Origin: Yponomeuta sedellus
Taxonomy: Eukaryota; Arthropoda; Insecta; Lepidoptera; Yponomeutidae
Assembly: GCA_934045075.1 (NCBI GenBank)
Contig: OW203725.1
Location: 1,454,775 to 1,518,774, forward strand
DNA: 64,000 bases
Reading direction: 5' to 3'
In this document: positions 52,701 to 58,215 of the stretch, in pieces
Layout of the letters: each line of letters starts with the position of its first letter
How positions within the stretch are numbered: position 1 is the stretch's first letter
Translations under genes and position numbers: made by a program
Notes under the pieces: generated by a model
What the model saw: only the letters and a program-made list of their open reading frames with translations
Database searches by the model: none
Told to the model about the DNA's origin: nothing

Positions 52701-54756
52701 TAGTTACAACAGACTGATAAATGGTGTCTTCACCCGCTTTCAACACAGATTTGCCGCGTTTACGCACTAATCCGTTCAAATTCTAAATTCTTTTGAGACG
52801 CCCCGAATTTTTCGTGTTTGCAGTGAATGCGTAGCAAAGTATGGCGAAAATGAAGGGGGTCGTGTGTGGGCAGCTGTCAATAACGTGTTTGACGTGCTGC
52901 CTCTAGCTGCAATCGTCGACGATAAGGTATGTATAAGGTATTAACCCGAACTTTTATTTTCTTCGCTAACCTTTTACCGCCAGCTCAAATCACATTGACC
53001 ATCGACACCAGGATAAAAGTGAAGACGTTCGTTTTCAATCCGCATCACCCAATCACTGAAAACCGATGGTTTTATACACCGAATCCATGTATGCATTGAC
53101 TCATTCAGGAATCTGCTTAGGTTGTCCTATCCCATCTACGTCACTGCATTGGAACAGCTGTCTTGTCTAGCGCTATGCACAAAGATCAGGCTGATCCTAT
53201 TGATAAACCACACAATTCTCATCCAGATCTTTTGCTGTCACGGTGGCATACCGCCTCCCTGGGTGTGTCCACTTGTCACATCGATAGACAAAGTGCCCAA
53301 TCCACTGCCGAAGCCTGCTGAGCAGAGCTCTATAGCTTGGGAGCTGCTGTGGAATGATCCAATCAAGTGAGATACGAGTTTATCATGCATGTTGGTTCTT
53401 TGTGTTGTTGGCTTCATGAGTTTAGACTCTGCTTTTATTGCTTATGTTACGACCGAATTTAATTAATTTATCTTTTTTTATATATAGTTTACGGCCGTTC
53501 AGTGACCTCCTCCTAAACTGGACAGATTTGAATAATTTTTTTGTATGCGTTTGAGTGACGCCCTGGATGGTTTGATTGACAAATCAGCCCGGCAGATGGT
53601 GCTGCATATCTGTCGGCTCCGCTAGTAATAATGTAAATTTAATTTTGGGTTAAACAGCGACCAAACTATGTTGCAATTTTTTTCCATAGCACCTTGATTA
53701 GGAACTGAACTAAAACAGTCACGAAACAAAACGGCTGCTTTATATGCTAGAAACTACCATTGCTTGCTTACTACTTGCCTCTTACCTATTTACCTAGCCA
53801 AACTCAACTAGAAACAGTAAACTTGGCCCTGGAGTTGTCAGCCACTGAGGACTTTGCTGGCAATCGCCAAGTTAAATAGCTACATGCTGATTTAATAGCT
53901 ACTTATTACGTACTTAGGTCCATATCTGTCGCTATTTCGCCAAATACTCATCGAATGTTAGCCCGCTGCCTTCATCTTGCCTGCGGAACTGCCTACAGTA
54001 CTGATGCCCATTTCTTTACCAGACCTAACAAGATGACGGCAACCTTGGCCCTAGAGTTGGCAGCCAACGAAGGCTTCGCAGCCAACGCCAAGCGCGGTAC
54101 GGGCCACGTGTTTGACCAAACAGCGCTGGACCGCTTCCTGTTGACCAACCAACTCTCCCACGTCGTTAGAGCACACGAGGTCTACCAGAATGGGTTTATG
54201 GTCAGTGTAAATGTTGAGCAGAATTTTTTTTTCAACACGACACTTCTAAAAACCTATTTAGCGGCTAAAAATTCCACCCATGCCGGGATTCGAACCCGCG
54301 ACCTCTGGCTATCCGTGCCAGCGCTCTTCCAACTGAGCTAATGGGCGACTCACCGGCATCAGTGAAATTTCGAACCTCTACACTATTCTCCGTATTACGT
54401 ACAGGCAGCGACATCTGGCTGAAGTAAATTGCATCACTTTCAGCCCCGAGTACCTACTTTGCAGTTAGTTTTCTACATCGGAATGATATCGCTGTACGAC
54501 ACTTCTAGCTTTGCTTAGCAACCGAATAACTTGACATAATATCTCGAATTCTATACATAGCTAATAAATTTTCATACAAGCTTGTATTTTTGCTTACCAT
54601 GCATTATTCAGAATGTTTTAAATATTTTTTTCTCAGTGCCAACTCAAGGGCAAGTTGATATCGGTGTTTTCATCGTCCCACTACTGTGGGGGCAGTAACG
54701 AATCCGGAGTAGCGCTTTTGGAAGGCGGTAAGGTTCGGTTAATACGTGTGGAATGA
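37536..54756 (+). CDS. EF-hand PPP-family protein phosphatase gene (15-exon model)
   Basis: The likely product is a serine/threonine (PPP-family) metallophosphatase. Exons: 37536-37703, 44513-44653, 45780-45912, 46651-46777, 48599-48730, 49055-49189, 49621-49880, 50089-50271, 50691-50827, 51426-51594, 51923-52160, 52824-52926, 53227-53366, 54023-54200, 54637-54756. All junctions are GT-AG and phase-compatible, giving 787 codons and a stop. The model shows a Nudix-like N-terminus (about 1-100), a canonical EF-hand loop (193-204) with a weak second one, an unassigned linker (about 280-470), and a PPP domain with GDLHG (529), GDYVDRG (561), RGNHE (592), HGG (647) and RAHE (738). Known PPEF/RdgC phosphatases carry EF-hands C-terminally; here they precede the catalytic domain. 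Phosphatase and EF-hand calls are firm; the first two exons and exon 7 are less certain. Confidence 0.85.
38004..38200 (-). mobile_element. SINE-B copy in phosphatase intron 1
   Basis: Minus-strand tRNA-like head 'gacctctgcggcgtagcgat' with B box GGTTCGAACCCCGGC, then body and 'aatgtatgtgcctg' end. It is complete by comparison with the copy at 41,066. Confidence 0.8.
38690..38880 (-). mobile_element. LINE 3' end fragment (antisense)
   Basis: Complement of the 5,127-5,240 type tail: 'cctcacgcctgtatcccaga' and 'tcaccttcgcttcatcaacg'. Confidence 0.5.
38930..39153. mobile_element. MITE-5, TA-flanked
   Basis: Left end TATAGTGCGTTCACG.. with 'cattaacttgacgcgtgaga', right end 'tctcacgcgtcaagttaatg' to CAGTGTG-type terminus. 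The inverted repeats are over 35 bp, with one 6-base duplication (GTTCAC) at the left. It is flanked by TA, about 220 bp long, without an ORF. A scrap of SINE-A tail abuts it on the right. Confidence 0.8.
39240..39640. other. worn repeat mosaic
   Basis: A degraded MITE-4 piece (39,240-39,336) is followed by a 96-codon frame at 39,343-39,633. This frame contains a tRNA-like B box (GGACTCGAACCC, inverted), so it is likely the remains of another tRNA-derived SINE and not an exon. Confidence 0.4.
39840..39970 (-). mobile_element. RTE-like LINE tail
   Basis: Complement of the LINE tail ('cccactgctggacaagggtc') and a worn C-terminus. Confidence 0.5.
40223..40376. mobile_element. MITE-4 copy 2
   Basis: 'ttacccccggtttctggtac' at the left and the matching 'cgagaagctgggggttaag' at the right, with inner arms 'gttaatctactgttaacagc' and complement. 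It is similar in length to the 15,735 copy. Confidence 0.8.
40475..40556 (+). repeat. imperfect TG microsatellite
   Basis: A run of GT dinucleotides with scattered A, C and T interruptions ('gtgtgtgtatatttgtgtgt'). Confidence 0.85.
41066..41268 (-). mobile_element. SINE-B copy
   Basis: Minus-strand copy with tRNA-like head 'gacctctgtggcgtagcggt' and B box GGGTTCGAACCCCGG. It ends near 'ataggtatgtgccag'. Confidence 0.8.
41516..44426. mobile_element. 2.9-kb terminal-inverted-repeat transposon (class unknown)
   Basis: The element is delimited by CCCAAGTAGCATT at 41,516-41,528 and its complement AATGCTACTTGGG at 44,414-44,426. The flanks left (41,333-41,515) and right (44,427-44,472) join up in a paralogous repeat at 55,777-56,015 that lacks the insert, which confirms both edges within a few bases. 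The ends are rich in short repeated phrases such as 'cttataca' and 'agctttt'. It carries one intact 91-codon ORF; I see no transposase. The flanking bases read AA on each side and no longer target duplication is visible. Confidence 0.7.
43254..43529 (+). CDS. 91-residue ORF carried by the TIR element
   Basis: An intact frame from ATG (43,254) to TAA. The peptide starts 'MPFKIVQTKEKGRNRLSIV', with conserved-looking tryptophans ('SIWEEHGKLFWP', 'SPNWEILDCVLKR'). It resembles the N-terminal segment of insect proteins of unknown function, some of which carry DUF4806; this is recollection, not a search. A possible splice acceptor (TTTTATTTAG) sits two bases before the ATG, so it may be one exon of a longer transposon gene. 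A 74-codon frame on the opposite strand follows at 43,567-43,791. Confidence 0.5.
   Translation: MPFKIVQTKEKGRNRLSIVPSIWEEHGKLFWPTEKTKNRARLVRDESTLPSPNWEILDCVLKRKDIQTYTAAEHELQIMENQSDTNLIILN
44513..44653 (+). CDS. phosphatase exon 2
   Basis: This is 47 codons, phase 0 at both ends, between CCGTAG| and TTT|GTGAGT. The peptide 'LQWCTMVEIERML' with 'SPEIVMFAHLAV' would fit the C-terminal strand and helix of a Nudix-like fold. The acceptor is weak and lies in repeat-derived sequence, so the 5' edge may differ. Confidence 0.6.
44760..45662 (+). pseudogene. LINE reverse-transcriptase fragment (Jockey-like)
   Basis: The plus strand contains the reverse-transcriptase catalytic motif FADDTALY near 45,083. 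It is followed, after a frame change, by the thumb/C-terminal part in 45,176-45,541 ('KYLDVLLDRNLTI', 'LYKVCIRPVMTYAAPVF'). It ends in an A-rich tail at about 45,610-45,665. Several frameshifts and stops make it inactive. It lies in phosphatase intron 2. Confidence 0.8.
45780..45912 (+). CDS. phosphatase exon 3
   Basis: ACCTAG|GACATGG to GCAG|GTAGGT, phase 0 to 1. It encodes an acidic segment ('MGNLIELCEDSVIVG') and a glycine run, with no domain recognised. It follows the exon 2 phase exactly. Confidence 0.65.
45965..46195 (+). mobile_element. RTE-like LINE tail with an internal snap-back
   Basis: Same C-terminus as at 29,078 ('SVGRLPTRWDDDLRK'-type coding). The tail phrase is followed at once by its own complement: 'aggggagggctatgtccagc' then 'gtggacatagccctcccct', then 'tagcctgaagaagaagaag'. 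The duplication gives a hairpin of about 20-bp arms. Confidence 0.75.
46651..46777 (+). CDS. phosphatase exon 4
   Basis: CGTTCAG|AT to TTCAG|GTGATG, phase 1 to 2. It encodes helices with 'IYREFLLMVYPCLYMSP' and 'FTQFMMDVGF' leading straight into the EF-hand of the next exon. This is probably the entering part of the EF-hand region. Confidence 0.8.
47413..47655 (-). mobile_element. SINE-C, full length, in phosphatase intron 4
   Basis: Minus-strand copy from the GAC-repeat tail (plus-strand 'cgtcgtcgtcgtcaggctat') to the head ('ggccgacaccacaca'). Confidence 0.8.
48148..48292 (-). mobile_element. SINE-B, truncated
   Basis: The body and B-box part ('cccagccgggattcgaaccc' on the plus strand) are present; the A-box half is lost. 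Confidence 0.7.
48402..48512 (+). mobile_element. SINE-A tail fragment
   Basis: Runs from 'cgaatcccggcatgggtgga' to 'gttagtgcattaaaaataat', so it includes the conserved 3' end seen in most copies. It lies just upstream of the EF-hand exon. Confidence 0.75.
48599..48730 (+). CDS. phosphatase exon 5 (EF-hand loop)
   Basis: TTTTCAG|ATATTTCG to TTGAG|GTTGGT, phase 2 to 2. It contains a canonical calcium-binding EF-hand loop, DVNRDHKLEYTE (residues 193-204): acidic or polar ligands at 1, 3, 5, Glu at 12, and a hydrophobic residue at 8. Calcium binding is therefore likely. Reading past the donor gives an open frame of LINE-derived sequence. Confidence 0.85.
48935..49010 (+). mobile_element. LINE 3' end scrap
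   Basis: 'ggatcgtggcaaatgggagt' to 'ctctgggatacaggcgtgag', as at 5,127. It lies between exons 5 and 6 and creates the false 205-codon frame that joins those two exons. Confidence 0.6.
49055..49189 (+). CDS. phosphatase exon 6 (weak second EF-hand)
   Basis: TTTCAG|GCAGCT to TTGCA|GTAAGT, phase 2 to 2. 'LQPNTQLPLTEFLRAIGEM' has the spacing of an EF-hand but lacks the acidic ligands, so it is probably a structural, non-binding partner of the first loop. Confidence 0.8.
49216..49508 (+). mobile_element. SINE-D copy in phosphatase intron 6
   Basis: The head 'gcctcgtggcctagtcgaac' is intact; the 5S-like middle is shortened; the tail ends 'ggggacttacaaaagttgat'. Confidence 0.75.
49621..49880 (+). 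CDS. phosphatase exon 7 (unassigned domain, tentative)
   Basis: TTTACAG|TGCGCG to CCTGG|GTAATA, phase 2 to 1. It is an 86-codon piece with 'MYLNLFNTQLSVLGNVLAA' and no known domain. Both phases fit the neighbours exactly. The frame stays open about 90 bases past the donor, so the exon could alternatively be a terminal exon or be skipped (skipping would break the frame). Confidence 0.55.
50089..50271 (+). CDS. phosphatase exon 8
   Basis: ACTCAG|AAGGG to GATG|GTGAGT, phase 1 to 1. It encodes a Gly/Pro-rich stretch then 'LLPPRKIDYNIAQYTLRYH', a linker before the catalytic domain. An alternative acceptor at 50,049 would also keep the same frame. The other open frame over this exon ends before the donor and is rejected. 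Confidence 0.7.
50470..50580 (-). mobile_element. SINE-D 3' fragment
   Basis: Complement of the SINE-D tail ('atcaaccctttgtatgcccc', 'cctgcatcgcaggaacg'). Confidence 0.7.
50691..50827 (+). CDS. phosphatase exon 9
   Basis: TTGCCAG|AGGATG to ACTACT|GTGAGT, phase 1 to 0. It encodes 'VPKRSYEVLSPSTVPAEAL', a linker upstream of the catalytic core, with no domain recognised. Confidence 0.8.
51426..51594 (+). CDS. phosphatase exon 10
   Basis: CTCTAG|AAGCGC to GCGTCG|GTTAGC, phase 0 to 1. It encodes the N-terminal helices of the PPP domain ('LGSMLIKLCEAVRPICA') and ends in 'EPTYCVG', the strand leading into the first metal motif. The exon is GC-rich compared with its surroundings. Confidence 0.85.
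51628..51838 (-). mobile_element. SINE-A copy in phosphatase intron 10
   Basis: Complete minus-strand SINE-A from 'ttttaatgcactaacccgtg' to the leader end ('tacgtacaagcagcgat'). Confidence 0.8.
51923..52160 (+). CDS. phosphatase exon 11 (metal-binding core)
   Basis: CCATAG|GTGACT to TACAC|GTTAGT, phase 1 to 2. It encodes three of the PPP signature motifs: GDLHG, GDYVDRG and RGNHE (residues 529-533, 561-567, 592-596), supplying the Asp, His and Asn ligands of the two metals. This is the firmest exon of the gene. Confidence 0.95.
52369..52640 (-). mobile_element. RTE-like LINE C-terminus in phosphatase intron 11
   Basis: The 86-codon minus-strand frame has the C-terminal signature 'KRSWAGHVSRMHPDRWAK', 'GRPRRRWRDDLDNHL' and 'AQDRKLWTELGEAFAQQWD'. 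It is open over its whole length, but the polymerase region is missing. Confidence 0.85.
52824..52926 (+). CDS. phosphatase exon 12
   Basis: TTTGCAG|TGAATG to GATAAG|GTATGT, phase 2 to 0. 'YGENEGGRVWAAVNNVFDVL' and 'PLAAIVDDK' match the helix and strand that precede the HGG motif in PPP phosphatases. Confidence 0.93.
53227..53366 (+). CDS. phosphatase exon 13 (HGG motif)
   Basis: ATCCAG|ATCTTT to ATCAA|GTGAGA, phase 0 to 2. It starts 'IFCCHGGIPPP', the metal-binding His motif, and ends at 'WELLWNDP', the usual PPP 'LLW-DP' segment. Confidence 0.95.
54023..54200 (+). CDS. phosphatase exon 14
   Basis: TACCAG|ACCTAA to TTTATG|GTCAGT, phase 2 to 0. It contains the 'RGTGHVFD' segment (the conserved Arg-Gly) and RAHE (the last metal-binding His, residue 740). 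A SINE-A lies immediately downstream in the intron. Confidence 0.93.
54244..54490 (-). mobile_element. SINE-A, full length, in phosphatase intron 14
   Basis: Complete minus-strand copy. It starts 44 bases after exon 14's splice donor, so reading through that donor runs straight into it. Confidence 0.8.
54637..54756 (+). CDS. phosphatase exon 15 (C-terminus)
   Basis: TTCTCAG|TGCCAA to a TGA. 'VFSSSHYCGGSNESG' matches the 'FS-NYCG--N--G' loop of PPP enzymes. The protein ends 21 residues after it, so there is no long C-terminal tail and no C-terminal EF-hand. Confidence 0.93.
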   Translation, partial: CQLKGKLISVFSSSHYCGGSNESGVALLEGGKVRLIRVE

Positions 54757-54903
54757 ATAACATTTGGAAATTCTACAAACTTGTACAAAACTTCGATGCA
54801 GACTTTGTTAGCAGACCGAAATTTTAAATGAATGATGTTTAAAAATAATGTAGTTTTGTATCATATTTTTTGTAATTTTAGATGTGTGTTCAATTTATGT
54901 GTG

Positions 54904-54909
54904 AATAAA
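54904..54909 (+). terminator. polyadenylation signal of the phosphatase gene
   Basis: AATAAA lies about 150 bases after the stop codon, followed by a T-rich stretch ('ctctttttattc') about 20 bases on. It is the only canonical signal in the first 200 bases. Confidence 0.6.
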
Positions 54910-54959
54910 AGTCATTGAAGACTTGATACTCTTTTTATTCATTATTATAACCGCTTAAA

Positions 54960-55603
54960 AAAAGTAATTTTAATTTAAGAAAGTCTTAGGGAGAACGTAA
55001 ACTATGTCGCAGTGTATGAATTATTATAACTTACTTATATTTAAAGACAACGTTTACTTTTATACAAACCAATAATATTATCTACTAGTGATTAGAAAAC
55101 CTTAGATGTTTCGACGGAGTGAAATTGGGAAGAAATGATTCACAAATTGAAACAGTTTTCTTTAAAATCAAGAATACACTCTCGCTAAAAAAAAACAATT
55201 TTACCAAGGTCACTGCCAGTCACAGGAGCTGAGTGTTGTGTAACTTTTGAAGGAAATGTTTACTAGGAAATGCTGTATGCTATTCAAGAGAGGCAAGAAA
55301 CTATACAGGGTATAACAAGATCCCGAATTCTGCTGATAATGCAGGGTTTTCTACTCGCCGCTGCGAACTACTTTTACTAAGAAATAACTAAGAAAATATC
55401 GTTCTATAATAACGTAACTTAGGCATTAAAATGCATTGAACAGATGAATTTTTTTCGCGATATTAAAGTTTTCCCATTAGACCCCCTCGCAGAAGGCGGT
55501 ATTGGAGTGGGGTGACTAATTCTTTCACCACAGTGGTTCGACCTACAAACAGCTCTAAGAGCTCTTCTCATTGTAAAAGATGATAAAAGGTTTTATTTGG
55601 TCG
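54960..55603. other. intergenic, nothing recognised
   Basis: No exon or repeat with readable ends. Confidence 0.3.
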
Positions 55604-55655
55604 AAGTATGTCCGCCATCTTTTCTGTCACCACAGAAAAGATGGCGGACATACTT
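55604..55655. repeat. perfect hairpin, 24-bp arms, 4-base loop
   Basis: AAGTATGTCCGCCATCTTTT.. (55,604-55,627) is followed after CACC by its exact complement (55,632-55,655). It abuts a LINE-tail fragment. Confidence 0.85.
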
Positions 55656-55800
55656 GCTGTATTAGCAACGGACACGATAAAAAGTACTCGAAACTGGCGT
55701 ACGTGCATGCAACGACTAATGAAAGTTGATGAAGCGAAAGAGATCGCTCTGGTTCATGGCAAATGGCAGACCCTAGGAGCCAATTCTCATTTCACTAGCA
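55656..55800 (+). mobile_element. LINE 3' end fragment
   Basis: Codes for the worn LINE C-terminus 'KSTRNWRTCMQRLMKVDEAK', as in the other fragments of this type. Confidence 0.6.
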
Positions 55801-56015
55801 AATAATTCGTATACGACTCTTCTGCTTATGACTTGACTTGAATTCTACATAAAAAGTCGAAAGTCGAGCGACTGCCAAAATCTGTATTCTGAATGCGGTG
55901 GTTGATTGAATTCGGATGAGAAAATACATGTCTAATGAGTAATGACTCTGTCGAGTTATCTAATTTTTATGCGGCAAATGTCTAAGCCTTCGAATATTTT
56001 GCGTCTACGCTTTCA
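55777..56015. repeat. paralogue of the TIR element's flanks (empty site)
   Basis: In inverted orientation it matches 44,427-44,472 (right flank) and 41,333-41,515 (left flank) and joins them at about 55,821 without the 2.9-kb insert. The repeat itself is unclassified. Confidence 0.7.
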
Positions 56016-56159
56016 ACTCGCATGGACGAGAATCGGATCCCAGGTCTCTGCCAGAAGGACCAAATTGGGATACCGAAGGAAAGCCACTTTTTATCAAAAA
56101 ATGATCTCGATTTTGAAATGGACATCTAGTTTTATGAGTAACGTTCAATAATCACGGTT

Positions 56160-58053
56160 TCTTTGTAATTTAAAATAAAATACTTTGATTTCATTCATTT
56201 GAATCAGCTTGCCCTAGCTACTGGACGTTTCAACCATACAACCCGTATATGCAAAAGATGTTCGTATATACGAGCAGAACTCCCATTATTGGATGATTTT
56301 GTTTACCCCTGTAAAGCTTCATAATACAATTAAGTTCCTAGTGTCACTAGAAACTTGCAAGCAATTGAATAAATAACTCTATCATAACGTTGTCGGGTGT
56401 ATCATACAAAAACGTATAAATAGTATTCAATTTAACAGAAATAAATCGGCTCTGCCGGTTCCTGAAGAGTATGTGCACGATATATCGCGTGTAACCTAAC
56501 GTCGAACTAAATCTTAACGATTACCTCTACAGTATTTGCTGATAAGTTTTCGCTAATTTCTGCGATTGACGTATGTATTCTTAATATGAAACTATTAAGA
56601 GCATAGATTCGGCCGCCAATGGATATTATGGTCCATACTATTGTGTTCTAAGAGAGCAAATATTATTAGTAAAGCAAAGTGGGTAATTTGGAAGGCGTTT
56701 TATGCTTATAATACTTTCATTGAGTCATGTACTCGAACAAAATTACAATGAATACCAAATTTACAGACAAGATGCGAGTTGTTTTATTTTAAATATAGGT
56801 ACTATTGCATTTCATGAGAGGACAGATCACGATGGCCTCTACAAAGGTGTCTCTATCCATGGTCCAAACATGGAGTATCGGATCACTCTCTAAACAGAGT
56901 TTGGCATTGCAGTGAAAACGCCTTAAATATCCGAGCAAAAACCAAGCGATATATCAAGTTTCAGTAATATCATGAAATCATAACTTATTTCTGTTACAGA
57001 CTTATCGCCCGCAGCAATATGCAACTATTAACTGTACAAATTTTATTCCAGAAAACTTCAAGGAATGTCAACTTCTTTCAAGCACACGGATAGTATTATG
57101 AGTCTACTGCCGGTAGCGTCGTCCATTTCTCACGACTGTGAAACGTTGGCTCATTTACAAGACCTTTTGTTCTGACCGGAACCGACATTGACATGATGGA
57201 ATAAATCACTTGAACATTTATCACCGTCACGCCATTGATCGAATTATTCTAGTTGAGTACAAAACTTCGAGGCGTCCTATTTTACAAAATGGCCTTTGTA
57301 AACTTCTAGACGAGGTGAGTGCAAAAGCGACTTGAAGAGTCGAGTCTTGTATAGAGTTGAAAAGACGAGGTTTTAGGAACTACGGTCTAATTATGGGCAC
57401 CAAAGCATTAGCGATTTCAAAAGTCTTCACTAATTTGACAGTTAGACGATCGGAATCGTTCAGGATTTAGTGCTCGTAATATAGGTATATTGCGGAGTTG
57501 GAATGCTAAGGTAATTTCATTGAATTGAGCTAGAATTCGTCACGCGACATGGTAACACCTCATACATATCCCACGCCAGGTAAGTTATTGACTTTGTGAT
57601 GGCGAACCATGAGTATGAGATTCTCCGCTCAAGTCGCCTCTGAACACATCACATCTAAACGGTACATTCACTGTCCTGGCATCCCCGCTCGAAATTAGCT
57701 AGTGGTCCACGGCTAATTAACGTTTCACTCTATTACGCCCCGGCTCGAAGGACCAAATTAGCTTGCCAACGCCAATAGACTTTTCCTCCATACAATCCGT
57801 CGATAGATAAACCTATGTTCTAAGCGTTGTTGTATGGAAGAACTGTCAGTAACCTAATCTAAGGAAATGGCTTGAAAACTGCTGCCCATATCGTCAGCGA
57901 CTTACTAGAGCCCCTTTGGCGCATTGGCGATTCACAATCCTGCATTACGAGAGGGACAACAGAACGTTTGCCATAGACAAGTGAATGGGACGACCCTAAA
58001 TACCTGCATCTTCTAACACTGGCCTACGTCATCCGGTGCCACGGCCACACTCT
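56160..58053. other. intergenic or SENP 3' region, nothing recognised
   Basis: This holds the 3' side of the minus-strand protease gene. No coding exon is seen. A possible minus-strand polyadenylation signal (AATAAA, plus-strand TTTATT) lies near 57,042-57,047, about 1 kb past the stop. The phrase 'gacgatcggaatcgttcagg' (57,447) recurs at 7,563 in a worn repeat. Confidence 0.35.
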
Positions 58054-58215
58054 TCACAGCAGCAGCTTCCCCTGCAGTATTTCGAGCGCCATCTTCCGCC
58101 GCAAGTACGGCATGTGCTGCTGGGAGAATGTGTAGGGCGCGTTGCGGCTGGAGAACTCGGCGAATGTACACGCGAACATGCCGCAGTCGCTGCCGTTCAT
58201 TTGCTGCGGGATGCT
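58054..58215 (-). CDS. SENP last exon (catalytic Cys)
   Basis: CCTCAG|AGCATC to a TGA. It encodes '[18 protein letters not shown]' with the catalytic Cys and the closing helix '[18 protein letters not shown]'. Confidence 0.96.
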   Translation of the reverse strand, partial: SIPQQMNGSDCGMFACTFAEFSSRNAPYTFSQQHMPYLRRKMALEILQGKLLL

